From assembly GCF_020329505.1 (NCBI RefSeq), contig NZ_JAGKJJ010000012.1, positions 124,001 through 188,000 of the forward strand: 64,000 nt of DNA, read 5' to 3'. This document shows positions 19,089-27,209 of this stretch, piece by piece. A model generated the notes under the pieces. The model had not been told where the DNA came from. It ran no database searches and worked only from the letters and a program-made list of their open reading frames with translations. The stretch comes from Bradyrhizobium semiaridum (GTDB lineage Bacteria; Pseudomonadota; Alphaproteobacteria; Rhizobiales; Xanthobacteraceae). The number at the start of each line of letters is the position of its first letter. Position 1 is the stretch's first letter. The position numbers were made by a program, and so were the translations under genes.

Positions 19089-20930
19089 TCAGTAGACCCG
19101 CGCCTTCGGCGGGATGTACTGCACGTCGTTGGTCATCGTGTAGCTGTGCACCGGGCGGTAATCGATAGAGGTCTTGCCGGCCGGATCGATCCACGTCAGC
19201 GTGTGCTTCATCCAGTTCTTGTCGTCGCGGTCCGGGAAATCCTCGCGCGCATGCGCGCCGCGGCTCTCGGTGCGGTTGGCGGCCGAGTCCATCGTCACCA
19301 CCGCCTGCACGATCAGATTGTCGAACTCCAGCGTCTCGATCAGGTCGGAATTCCACACCAGCGAGCGGTCCGACACCGCGATGTCACTGACGCCGCCATA
19401 AACCTTGTGGATCAAATTCTGGCCTTCGCTCAGCACCTCGCCGGTGCGGAACACCGCGCAATTGTTCTGCATCACGTGCTGCATGCTGTCGCGCAGCTTC
19501 GCGGTCGGAGTGCCGCCGGAGGCGTGGCGGAAGTGATCGAGCCGGTCGAGCGCGCGGTCGGACCCATCCTTCGGCAGCTCCGGCTGCTTGGCGTTCGCGG
19601 TCAGCTTCTCGGCGAGCCGCAGCGCCGCGGCGCGGCCGAACACCACGAGGTCGATCAGCGAGTTCGAGCCGAGGCGGTTGGCGCCGTGCACCGAGACGCA
19701 GGCGGCCTCACCGATCGCCATCAGGCCCGGCACCACCGAATTGTCGTCGCCGTTGCGCTTGGTCAGCACCTCGGCGTGGTAGTTCGTGGCGATGCCGCCC
19801 ATGTTGTAGTGCACCGTCGGTACGATCGGGATCGGCTCGCGGGTGACGTCGACATTGGCGAAGATCTTGGCGGATTCGGAGATGCCCGGCAGCCGCTCAT
19901 GCAGCACCTTCGGATCGAGGTGATCGAGGTGCAGGAAGATGTGATCCTTCTTCTTGCCGACGCCGCGGCCCTCGCGGATCTCGATCGTCATCGCGCGCGA
20001 GACGACGTCGCGCGAGGCGAGGTCCTTGGCGGAGGGCGCGTAGCGCTCCATGAAGCGCTCGCCTTCGGAGTTGACGAGATAGCCGCCTTCGCCGCGGGCG
20101 CCTTCGGTGACGAGGCAGCCCGAGCCGTAGATGCCGGTCGGGTGGAACTGGACGAACTCCATGTCCTGCAGCGGCAGACCGGCGCGCAGCACCATGCCGC
20201 CGCCATCGCCGGTGCAGGTGTGCGCCGAGGTGCAGGACGCGTAGGCGCGGCCATAGCCGCCGGTCGCCAGGATCGTGGTCTGGGCGCGGAAGCGGTGCAG
20301 CGTGCCGTCGTCGAGCTTGAGCGCGATCACGCCGCGGCAGACGCCCTGGTCGTCCATGATCAGGTCGATGGCGAAGAACTCGATGAAGAACTCGGCCGAG
20401 TGGCGCAGCGACTGGCCGTACATCGTGTGCAGCATGGCGTGGCCGGTGCGGTCGGCGGCGGCACAGGTGCGCTGCGCCTGGCTCTTGCCGAAGTCGATGG
20501 TCATGCCGCCGAACGGGCGCTGATAAATCTTGCCGTCCTCGGTGCGCGAGAACGGGACGCCCCAATGCTCGAGCTCGTAGACCGCGTCGGGCGCGTTGCG
20601 CACCATGTATTCGATCGCGTCCTGGTCGCCGAGCCAGTCCGACCCCTTGACGGTGTCGTACATGTGCCAGCGCCAGTCGTCCTGATGCATGTTGCCGAGC
20701 GAGGCCGAGATGCCGCCCTGCGCCGCCACGGTGTGCGAGCGGGTCGGGAACACCTTGGTGATGCAGGCGGTGCGCAGGCCGGCTTCCGAGCAGCCGACCA
20801 CGGCGCGCAGGCCGGCGCCGCCGGCGCCGACCACGACGACGTCGTAGGTATGATCCTGAATCGGGTAGGCCTTGCCGTTCGTGGCCGGGCCACTGCCGTT
20901 GGTGGCCTTGCCGTTACCTTCACCGGCCAT
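19089..20930 (-). CDS. sdhA: Succinate dehydrogenase flavoprotein subunit
   Basis: A 613-residue catalytic subunit that oxidises succinate to fumarate in the citric acid cycle. The FAD-binding dinucleotide fold is at about residues 29-45 ([16 protein letters not shown]). The flavinylation histidine lies in [12 protein letters not shown] (about 67-78). Active-site segments include [23 protein letters not shown] and the loop [22 protein letters not shown] and [24 protein letters not shown] bind FAD. A short low-complexity N-terminus ([14 protein letters not shown]) precedes the fold. It lies three bases after sdhD and is followed by sdhB. Confidence 0.98.
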   Translation of the reverse strand: MAGEGNGKATNGSGPATNGKAYPIQDHTYDVVVVGAGGAGLRAVVGCSEAGLRTACITKVFPTRSHTVAAQGGISASLGNMHQDDWRWHMYDTVKGSDWLGDQDAIEYMVRNAPDAVYELEHWGVPFSRTEDGKIYQRPFGGMTIDFGKSQAQRTCAAADRTGHAMLHTMYGQSLRHSAEFFIEFFAIDLIMDDQGVCRGVIALKLDDGTLHRFRAQTTILATGGYGRAYASCTSAHTCTGDGGGMVLRAGLPLQDMEFVQFHPTGIYGSGCLVTEGARGEGGYLVNSEGERFMERYAPSAKDLASRDVVSRAMTIEIREGRGVGKKKDHIFLHLDHLDPKVLHERLPGISESAKIFANVDVTREPIPIVPTVHYNMGGIATNYHAEVLTKRNGDDNSVVPGLMAIGEAACVSVHGANRLGSNSLIDLVVFGRAAALRLAEKLTANAKQPELPKDGSDRALDRLDHFRHASGGTPTAKLRDSMQHVMQNNCAVFRTGEVLSEGQNLIHKVYGGVSDIAVSDRSLVWNSDLIETLEFDNLIVQAVVTMDSAANRTESRGAHAREDFPDRDDKNWMKHTLTWIDPAGKTSIDYRPVHSYTMTNDVQYIPPKARVY

Positions 20931-20933
20931 GGG

Positions 20934-21326
20934 TCAAACTCCCGATGACAATTTGAGGATTGCGTAGATCGAGGCCATGGCGACCGCGATGCAGAAAAAG
21001 TTGTTGGCCATGACGCTGGCGAGCTTCAGCTTCTCGTTATGGATGTAGTCCTCGATCACGACCTGCATGCCGATCTTCATGTGCCAGACGCTGGCGACGA
21101 TGAAGAGCAGCAGGATGATGGCGATCGGGATCGAGCCGAGGATCTGCGCCGCGCCGGCGTGGTTGCGGCCGAGCAGCATGATCACCACGACGATCACCGG
21201 GACGATCAGCAGCACCATCGCGACCGCGGTGAGGCGCTGCCGCCAGAAGTCCTTGGTGCCGGAATGCGAGGAGCCGAGATTGCGGACGCGCGCCAGGGGC
21301 GTGCGCATCGACGACGGGCCGCTCAT
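20934..21326 (-). CDS. sdhD: Succinate dehydrogenase membrane anchor, SdhD
   Basis: A 130-residue anchor with three transmembrane helices: VAMVLLIVPVIVVVIMLL, ILGSIPIAIILLLFIVASVWH, and NNFFCIAVAMASIYAILKL. The histidine of SVWHMKIGMQVVIEDYIH matches the haem b/quinone region of alphaproteobacterial SdhD. The start at 21326 (MSGPSSMRTPL) is selected because its ATG overlaps the sdhC stop (21323-21326). An in-frame ATG at 21401 would lie inside sdhC. It pairs with SdhC to anchor SdhAB and reduce ubiquinone. Confidence 0.95.
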   Translation of the reverse strand: MSGPSSMRTPLARVRNLGSSHSGTKDFWRQRLTAVAMVLLIVPVIVVVIMLLGRNHAGAAQILGSIPIAIILLLFIVASVWHMKIGMQVVIEDYIHNEKLKLASVMANNFFCIAVAMASIYAILKLSSGV

Positions 21327-21721
21327 CGTCCACCTCCAACGGCATAGGCAATGATCCAGACCAGCACGGTGGCCGAGATGCCGGCGATCAGCGCGCCCCA
21401 CGTCAGGGCCTCGCGCTCATTGGCCTTGAAGCCGTAGCCGAGGTCCCAGACCAGGTGGCGAATGCCGCTGAACAGATGGTGCATCAGCGACCACGTGTAG
21501 CCGAACACGATCAGCTTGCCGATCAGGCTGCCGGTGAAGGCCTGGACGTTGGCGTAGGCGCTGGGGCCGGAGGCGGCGGCGATCAGCCACCAGGCGAGCA
21601 GCAGGGTGCCGAAATACAGCGCGATGCCGGTGGCTCGGTGGACGATGGACAGCGCCATCGTCAGCGTCCACCGATAGGTCTGCAAATGGGGCGAGAGAGG
21701 TCGTTCGATCCTGGCGGTCAT
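21323..21721 (-). CDS. sdhC: Succinate dehydrogenase cytochrome b556 subunit, SdhC
   Basis: A 132-residue membrane anchor and first gene of the operon. The motif RPLSPHLQTYRWTLTMALSIVHRATGIALY contains the SPHL and SIVHRATG signatures of the cytochrome b556 subunit. The histidine in WSLMHHLFSGIRHLVWDLG is the expected haem ligand region. Three hydrophobic helices are visible. It overlaps sdhD by four bases, implying coupling. About 190 bases lie upstream before the LysR gene end and should contain the operon promoter. Confidence 0.96.
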   Translation of the reverse strand: MTARIERPLSPHLQTYRWTLTMALSIVHRATGIALYFGTLLLAWWLIAAASGPSAYANVQAFTGSLIGKLIVFGYTWSLMHHLFSGIRHLVWDLGYGFKANEREALTWGALIAGISATVLVWIIAYAVGGGR

Positions 21722-21881
21722 CGGCGGGCTTTATGTTGTGTGGGACCGCGGCCGGCCCATCGGGGAACGCGGTAGATGAATTCTATTTACGGAGTCGGAT
21801 CACGCCGCGCAACGGCCAAATAGCCTTCGTTCGAACCGAAGTTCATTGTTAGCGCAGCCGAATTCTGGTTGATCCGCAGTC

Positions 21882-21891
21882 TGGTATACCA
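21882..21891. promoter_or_regulatory. Perfect palindrome TGGTATACCA upstream of sdhC
   Basis: A ten-base perfect palindrome of the form often bound by GntR/FadR-type regulators. It is 160 bases before the sdhC start and just beyond the end of the LysR gene. Short palindromes occur by chance, so this is only a candidate operator. Confidence 0.3.
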
Positions 21892-21911
21892 TACGCCACC
21901 AAGGAATGAAT

Positions 21912-22859
21912 CTAGATATCTGCCTCGCTGGCGACGCCTGCCGCAGGTGACGAAGCTCGGCGGAACCTGTCGATCCCGCGCCAGCGTTCCACCAGATAAT
22001 CGACGAATGCCCTGATCTTAGGCGATGCCAGCCGCGACGGCTGGAAGGTCAGATGCAGCGGCGTCGGCGCTGGTTCGTAGCCGATCAGGAGGCGCTTCAG
22101 CCGGCCCGCCGCGAGGTCATCCTCGACCTGCCAGGATGGCGCGCGGACGATGCCCGCGCTGTCGCGGGCGGCGCCGACCAGCGCGTCGAGGCTATTCATC
22201 CAGAGCCGACCGGATATGCGGAATTTGCGACCCGTCCTGCTGCCGTCGTCAAAGCGCCATTCCGCTCCGCCGGGCGTTTCCGAGAACACCAGGCAGTCGT
22301 GCGCGGCAAGATCCTGCGGCGTCTGCGGCTCACCACGCTGCGCCAGGTACTCGGGCGAGGCGCAGGTGATCATGCTGATGTCGGCGAGGTGCCGCGCGAT
22401 CAGTTGCGAATCGCGCAGCCGGCCGATGCGGATCGCAAGCTGGATATCCTCCTCGACCATGTCGACCGGCCGATCGACCAGCAGGAGGTCGACGGACAGC
22501 GCAGGATAGCGGCGCAGGAATTCGGCCAGCATCGGCGCAATCACCAGCCGTCCGATCAGGCTCGGCGAGCTGACGCGTATCCGCCCGGACGGCTGGTGTG
22601 GGTCGCGCGCCAGTGCGGCCTCGATCTCCTTCACCTCGCCGAGGATCGATCTGGCGCGCTCGTAGAGGATGCGGCCATCGTCGGTGAGCGCGAGCTGGCG
22701 GGTGGTGCGCAGCAGAAGACGCGTGCCGAACTGCGCCTCCAACGCGCTGATCTGGCGGCTGACCGCGGTCAGCGAGCTCGGCAGCGAGCGTGCCGCGGCC
22801 GACAGGCTGCCGGTCTCGACCACCCGCACGAAGGTTGCCATGGCGGCGAGCTGATCCAT
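21912..22859 (-). CDS. LysR-family transcriptional regulator
   Basis: A 315-residue LysR regulator. The N-terminal winged helix (MDQLAAMATFVRVVETGSLSAAARSL...TAVSRQISALEAQFGTRLLLRTTRQLALTDDG) occupies residues 1-65. The effector domain follows, with GRIRVSSPSLIGRLVIAPMLAEF and the DLAAHDCLVF strand. Start 22859 (MDQL) is chosen over 22907 because the HTH begins directly after it. The subgroup resembles regulators that control a divergent target; the divergent neighbours here are a small membrane ORF and a TauE-type exporter, which are possible targets. Confidence 0.94.
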   Translation of the reverse strand: MDQLAAMATFVRVVETGSLSAAARSLPSSLTAVSRQISALEAQFGTRLLLRTTRQLALTDDGRILYERARSILGEVKEIEAALARDPHQPSGRIRVSSPSLIGRLVIAPMLAEFLRRYPALSVDLLLVDRPVDMVEEDIQLAIRIGRLRDSQLIARHLADISMITCASPEYLAQRGEPQTPQDLAAHDCLVFSETPGGAEWRFDDGSRTGRKFRISGRLWMNSLDALVGAARDSAGIVRAPSWQVEDDLAAGRLKRLLIGYEPAPTPLHLTFQPSRLASPKIRAFVDYLVERWRGIDRFRRASSPAAGVASEADI

Positions 22860-22965
22860 GGTCCCATCCTTCCGTATTCCGCAAGAGAATCTGCCGAATT
22901 GAAACAATACCCCCGCATATCAGAAGGGTCTAGCCTGCCGGCCGCAAAAGCCGAGGGGGCGCGAC

Positions 22966-23214
22966 ATGGCGTCGTTTCCGAACCGATCAAAGCCGCTGGC
23001 ATGGCGAAGGAGCGCGCGCCGTGCGAGCGCCGACGATCCGGCCACCCTGCTTGTGTTCTCCTGCGTCGGCTTGCTAGTCGATGTCGTGGCGCTGCTGGTG
23101 CAGGGCGCGGCACACTCGGTCCCACTCCACTTTGCCTTGGTCGCGGGCGCCGCTCCGGTGGCAGCCCTGGTCGCGCGGTGGCTGGCCGATCGCGCTGACG
23201 CAGGCGGATGCTGA
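22966..23214 (+). CDS. Possible small membrane protein, function unknown
   Basis: An 82-residue frame with a basic N-terminus (NRSKPLAWRRSARR) and two hydrophobic segments: TLLVFSCVGLLVDVVALLV and FALVAGAAPVAALVARWLA. It lies 19 bases before the TauE-like gene and points the same way, so it could be a leader gene of that unit. It has no recognised motif and the strong G+C bias makes short open frames common. The call is tentative. Confidence 0.4.
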   Translation: MASFPNRSKPLAWRRSARRASADDPATLLVFSCVGLLVDVVALLVQGAAHSVPLHFALVAGAAPVAALVARWLADRADAGGC

Positions 23215-23233
23215 AGCTGGGAATGGGTTGGGA

Positions 23234-24097
23234 ATGATGATGGCTGGCCTCGACGTCGCCGAGCTTGTCGAACTCGCATTGCTGCTGATCGCGGTCGGGG
23301 CACTGTCCGGATTTCTCGCCGGCCTGTTCGGAATCGGCGGCGGCGCCATCCTGGTCCCGGTGTTCTATGAATGCTTCCGCCTCGCGGGCGTGCCGCTCGA
23401 GGTGCGGATGCCGCTCTGCATCGGCACCTCGCTCGCGATCATCATCCCGACCTCGCTGAGCTCGTTCCGGGCCCATTATCGCCGCGGCGCGGTCGACATG
23501 ACGATCCTGAAGCGCTGGTGGCTGCCGATCCTGATCGGCGTTGCGGCCGGCAGCGTCACCGCGCGGTTCGCGCCGGAGCGGCTGTTCAAGATCGTGTTCG
23601 TGATGGTGGCATGGTCGGCAGCGGCGCGGTTGCTGCTCGCGCGCGAGACCTGGAAGCTCGGCGACGACGTGCCGAAGGGTTTTCTGATGCGCGTCTACGG
23701 TTTCTTCGTCGGCCTGTTGTCGACGCTGATGGGGATCGGTGGCGGCCTGTTCGCCAATCTCCTGATGACCTTCTACGGCCGGCCGATCCATCAGGCGGTC
23801 GCGACCTCATCGGCGCTCGCCGTGCTGATCTCGATCCCCGGCGCGCTGGGCTACATCTATGCCGGCTGGCCTGCCGCCGCACGCTTTCCGGACGTCGCCG
23901 CGCTACAACTGCCGTTCGCGCTCGGCTATGTCTCGCTGATCGGCGCGCTGCTGGTGATGCCGACCACGCTGGTCACCGCGCCGCTCGGCGTGAAGGTCGC
24001 GCACGCGCTGTCGAAGCGGGCGCTCGAGATGGCGTTCGGCGCGTATCTTTTCATTGTCGGCGGACGGTTCGTCATCAGCCTGCTCGGGGGAAGATAA
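23234..24097 (+). CDS. TauE/SafE-family sulfite/anion exporter
   Basis: A 287-residue polytopic protein of the TauE/SafE (UPF0721) family with about eight membrane helices. The two halves repeat a signature: GFLAGLFGIGGGAILVPVFY near the start, and GLLSTLMGIGGGLFANLLM near residue 160. Members carry sulfite, sulfoacetate or other small anions out of the cell. Three consecutive ATG codons at 23234, 23237 and 23240 make the exact start uncertain; the longer open frame back to 23081 is dominated by Arg/Trp and looks non-coding. It is divergent from a LysR gene that may control it. Confidence 0.9.
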   Translation: MMMAGLDVAELVELALLLIAVGALSGFLAGLFGIGGGAILVPVFYECFRLAGVPLEVRMPLCIGTSLAIIIPTSLSSFRAHYRRGAVDMTILKRWWLPILIGVAAGSVTARFAPERLFKIVFVMVAWSAAARLLLARETWKLGDDVPKGFLMRVYGFFVGLLSTLMGIGGGLFANLLMTFYGRPIHQAVATSSALAVLISIPGALGYIYAGWPAAARFPDVAALQLPFALGYVSLIGALLVMPTTLVTAPLGVKVAHALSKRALEMAFGAYLFIVGGRFVISLLGGR

Positions 24098-24101
24098 GCG
24101 T

Positions 24102-24188
24102 GTAGCCCGTAGCCCGGATCGAGCGAAGCGCAGTCCGGGGCCGGTCCCTCAGCGCGATAACCCCGGATTACGCTTGATCCCGGCTACG
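24102..24188. repeat. Palindromic repeat (GTAGCCCGGATCGAGCGAAGCG type)
   Basis: The left end is GTAGCCCGGATCGAGCGAAG and the right end is ACCCCGGATTACGCTTGATC followed by CCGGCTACG. A related unit lies at 47913-47990. It fills the whole gap between the exporter and the low-G+C orphan gene, touching the latter's stop codon. Confidence 0.75.
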
Positions 24189-24189
24189 G

Positions 24190-24690
24190 CTAATTGGGGC
24201 GCGTTTGCTTGTGTCTGATTTCGCTGTGACCCCACATTCGTAGATCGCCTACGCCGTCAAAATGGCCTGCCTCGGCTAAAGCAACGATGCGGGCCGCAAT
24301 GACCTCACCATCGTCAATGGGCAAAGCTTTTTCTCGGAATGTCTTGAGGACGCCTGTGATCACCTTGGCCATCTTTTGCCATTGCGGTTTTACGACCTCG
24401 AAGATGATTTGGTCGATCTCGTCGACCGGCACGGAAGCAGGGAGTGAAACCTTGCTCCATCGGAGCGTGCTGCAGATTACTCCCCGTTCGGAGGGCCTCA
24501 GTTCCGGATGCTGTCCATAAACATAGGGAAGCAATCGTCGGTTCGCGATGTCGAAAAGCTTGCCGATTTCAGCCCCCAGGGCGTCTCGTTCGTGCTCGTC
24601 GAGGGTCCCCACGGCACGGGAAACGAGATTGATCGCCTTGTCCAAGTCCAATAAGCGCTTCTTGAGTTCGAGCGCCTGCTTCTTATCCAT
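24190..24690 (-). CDS. Protein of unknown function with atypical base composition
   Basis: A 166-residue soluble, helix-rich protein (MDKKQALELKKRLLDLDKAI...), with heptad-like charged leucine-rich spacing in the first 60 residues. I do not recognise the family. Its codons use A/T at third positions far more than the neighbours; for example, bases 24361-24420 contain only 29 G+C of 60. The start at 24690 is preferred over 24774 because the longer version overlaps the matB coding end. It follows matB by 19 bases on the same strand and ends against a palindromic repeat. Composition suggests recent acquisition. Confidence 0.7.
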   Translation of the reverse strand: MDKKQALELKKRLLDLDKAINLVSRAVGTLDEHERDALGAEIGKLFDIANRRLLPYVYGQHPELRPSERGVICSTLRWSKVSLPASVPVDEIDQIIFEVVKPQWQKMAKVITGVLKTFREKALPIDDGEVIAARIVALAEAGHFDGVGDLRMWGHSEIRHKQTRPN

Positions 24691-24709
24691 CGCAACGCTC
24701 CGGATTGGG

Positions 24710-26236
24710 CTATTTCGAATAAATATCCTTATACGTATCCCGCAGAATATTCTTCTGCACCTTGCCCATCGCATTGCGCGGCAATTCGTCCACTACGAAG
24801 ACGCGCTTCGGCATCTTGAATTTGGCGAGCCTCCCGTCGAGCGCCTTCAGCACCGAGGCCTCGCTGACATCGGCGCCCTTGTTGCAGACCACGACGGCGG
24901 TGACGCCCTCGCCGAAATCGGCATGCGGCACGCCGATCACGGCCGATTCGACCACGCCGGGCATGGCGTCGATCTCGCTCTCGATCTCCTTCGGGTAGAC
25001 GTTGAAGCCGCCCGAGATCACGAGGTCCTTGCCGCGTCCGAGGATGTGGACGTAGCCCCTGTCGTCGATCTTGCCGAGGTCACCGGTGATGAAGAAGCCG
25101 TCGTCGCGGAATTCGGCCTTGGTCTTTTCCGGCATCCGCCAGTAGCCTTTGAACACGTTCGGGCCCTTCACCTCGATCACGCCGATTGTCTCCGGCGCCA
25201 GTTGCTTGCCGGTTTCGGGGTCGGCGACCCGCACCGAGACGCCGGGCAGCGCGAAGCCGACCGCGCCGGGGACGCGGTCGCCGTCATAGGGATTGCTTGT
25301 GTTCATGTTGGTCTCGGTCATGCCGTAGCGCTCCAGCACGGCATGACCGGTACGCGCGGACCATTCGCGGTGGGTGTCGGCGAGCAACGGCGCCGAGCCC
25401 GAGATGAACAGCCGCATGTGCTTGGTCGCCTCCTTGTTGAGGCCGGGGTTCTGCAACAGGCGGGTATAAAAGGTCGGCACTCCCATCATCACGGTCGAGC
25501 GCGCCATCAGCTTGAGGATCAGGTCCGGATCGAACTTCGGCACGAAGATCATCGAGGCGCGGGCGAACAGCGTCACGTTGCTGGCCACGAACAGGCCGTG
25601 GGTGTGGTAGATCGGCAGCGCGTGGATCAGCACGTCCTTGTCGGTGAAGCGCCAGTAATCGACCAGCGAATACGAGTTCGATGCCAGATTGTCGTGCGAC
25701 AGCATCGCGCCCTTGGAGCGGCCGGTGGTGCCGGAGGTGTAGAGGATCGCGGCGAGATCGTCATTGCTGCGCGGAACCGTCGCGAACTCCTCAGCTGCCT
25801 TGTCGGCGGCCTCGGTGAGCGAGCCCTTGCCGGTCGGATTGAGGGTCTCGACCTTCGCACCGACCTTGGCCGCGATCGCCTTGATGCCCTCCAGCTTGGC
25901 GGGGTCGCAGACGACCAGCGACGGCTCGGCGTCGGTGATGAAGTATTCGAGCTCGTTCAGCGTGTAGGCGGTGTTGAGCGGCAGATAGACGGCACCGGCC
26001 CGCACGGTGGCGAGATACAGCACGAGGCCCGCGACCGATTTCTCCGTCTGCGCCGCGACGCGATCGCCCGGCTTCACCCCGCGGTCAACCAGCACATTCG
26101 CCATCTGTCCGGCGCGCGCGATCAAATCGCCGTAGGTGATGCGGCTGCCGTCGAGCTGCTCGATCGCGAGCCGGCTGGGGTCGTCGAGGCCGTCGAACAG
26201 GCGGGAAAACAGGTTGGCGTTGGTGGTCGTGTTCAT
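24710..26236 (-). CDS. matB: Malonyl-CoA synthetase
   Basis: A 508-residue acyl-adenylating enzyme that joins malonate and CoA using ATP. It closely resembles the characterised Rhodopseudomonas palustris and Rhizobium MatB. Visible motifs: P-loop-like ILYTSGTTGRSKGA (about residues 165-178), LPIYHTHGLFVASNVTL, ERYGMTETNMNTSNPYDGDRVPGAVG, GDLGKIDDRGYVHILGRGKD, and C-terminal LPRNAMGKVQKN. The lysine of the last (P-x4-GK) is the catalytic residue and, in R. palustris, an acetylation target. Malonate is abundant in legume nodules. No matA, matC or matR lies next to it; an SDR gene is divergent 86 bases away. Confidence 0.95.
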   Translation of the reverse strand: MNTTTNANLFSRLFDGLDDPSRLAIEQLDGSRITYGDLIARAGQMANVLVDRGVKPGDRVAAQTEKSVAGLVLYLATVRAGAVYLPLNTAYTLNELEYFITDAEPSLVVCDPAKLEGIKAIAAKVGAKVETLNPTGKGSLTEAADKAAEEFATVPRSNDDLAAILYTSGTTGRSKGAMLSHDNLASNSYSLVDYWRFTDKDVLIHALPIYHTHGLFVASNVTLFARASMIFVPKFDPDLILKLMARSTVMMGVPTFYTRLLQNPGLNKEATKHMRLFISGSAPLLADTHREWSARTGHAVLERYGMTETNMNTSNPYDGDRVPGAVGFALPGVSVRVADPETGKQLAPETIGVIEVKGPNVFKGYWRMPEKTKAEFRDDGFFITGDLGKIDDRGYVHILGRGKDLVISGGFNVYPKEIESEIDAMPGVVESAVIGVPHADFGEGVTAVVVCNKGADVSEASVLKALDGRLAKFKMPKRVFVVDELPRNAMGKVQKNILRDTYKDIYSK

Positions 26237-26322
26237 GCAACATCCCCGAGGGGCGAAAGGGCCGGTAAGAGTCCGGCTGGATTAGCAAAAACGCCCTTCG
26301 AAAAGCAACGGAGACAGATTGC

Positions 26323-27084
26323 ATGACAAACAATGGGAAACGCGTGGCCTGGGTGACCGGTGGCGGCAGCGGAATCGGCGAATCCGGGGCCGAGTTCCTG
26401 GCCGCGGACGGCTGGACGGTGGTGGTCTCCGGCCGCCGCAAGGCAGAGCTCGACCGCGTGGTGGCCAACATCACGAAAAAGGGCGGCAAAGCCGAGGCGA
26501 TCCCGCTCGACGTCAGCAACAAGGCCGATGTCAACAAGGCGGCGGACGCGATCGTCGCCAAGCATGGCCGCATTGACCTCCTGGTCAACAGCGCCGGCAT
26601 CAATGTGCCGAAGCGCAGCTGGGCCGACATGGATCTGGAAGGCTGGGACAAACTGGTCGAGGTCAACCTCAACGGCGTGCTGTACTGCATGCGGGCGGTG
26701 CTGCCGACGATGCGCAAGCAGCAGGACGGCTGCATCATCAACGTCGCCTCATGGGCCGGCCGCCACGTCTCGAAGATGCCGGGCCCGGCCTACACCACGA
26801 CCAAGCACGCGGTGCTGGCGCTGACCCATTCCTTCAATATGGACGAATGCGTCAACGGCCTGCGCGCCTGCTGCCTGTCGCCGGGCGAGGTCGCAACGCC
26901 GATCCTGAAATTGCGCCCCGTGGTGCCGAGCGAGGCCGAACAGGCGAAAATGCTGCAGCCCGAGGATTGCGGCCGCACCATCGCCTTCGTCGCCAGCATG
27001 CCGGCGCGAGTCTGCATGAACGAGATCCTGATCAGCCCGACCCACAATCGCGGATTTATTCAAACGCCGGCGAACAGGGATTAG
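26323..27084 (+). CDS. Short-chain dehydrogenase/reductase
   Basis: A 253-residue SDR. The nucleotide motif is TGGGSGIG (about residues 12-19), NSAGI (about 88-92) is the NNAG-like motif, and the catalytic Ser/Tyr/Lys are seen in NVASWAGRHVSKMPGPAYTTTKHAVL with Y-x3-K. RKAELDRV after beta-2 suggests NADP preference (an Arg follows the strand). The C-terminal part is a little divergent: CLSPGEVATPILKLRPVVPS. The substrate is unknown. It is divergent from matB and convergent with the MFS gene, so a role near malonate metabolism is possible but only by position. Confidence 0.92.
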   Translation: MTNNGKRVAWVTGGGSGIGESGAEFLAADGWTVVVSGRRKAELDRVVANITKKGGKAEAIPLDVSNKADVNKAADAIVAKHGRIDLLVNSAGINVPKRSWADMDLEGWDKLVEVNLNGVLYCMRAVLPTMRKQQDGCIINVASWAGRHVSKMPGPAYTTTKHAVLALTHSFNMDECVNGLRACCLSPGEVATPILKLRPVVPSEAEQAKMLQPEDCGRTIAFVASMPARVCMNEILISPTHNRGFIQTPANRD

Positions 27085-27135
27085 GCTCCCCTCGTCTGGG
27101 GGGCGGCCACGGGTGACGCTATCCGGAGAGAGTTG

Positions 27136-27200
27136 ATCCCCACCCGCTTTGCTCTTCGAGCAAAGCGATCTCCCCTTACAAGGGGGAGGTGGAGCAGCGT
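27136..27200. repeat. Intergenic repeat (GCTTTGCTC-GAGCAAAGC type)
   Basis: The hairpin CGCTTTGCTC-TTC-GAGCAAAGCG is followed by a CTCCCCTTACAAGGGGGAGG hairpin. Same unit as at 9535-9660 in reverse order. It lies between the convergent SDR and MFS genes. Confidence 0.75.
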
Positions 27201-27209
27201 TGCTCAAGA

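Noticed and set aside
18591-20948. A 785-codon open frame antisense to sdhA and sdhB
   Set aside because: It is a mirror of the strong G/C third-position bias of sdhA. Its protein is rich in Arg, His, Val, Ala and Asp with no domain, while sdhA is certain.
24548-26326. A 592-codon open frame antisense to matB
   Set aside because: Same codon-bias artefact. The sequence has His/Arg/Asp-rich composition and no recognisable fold.
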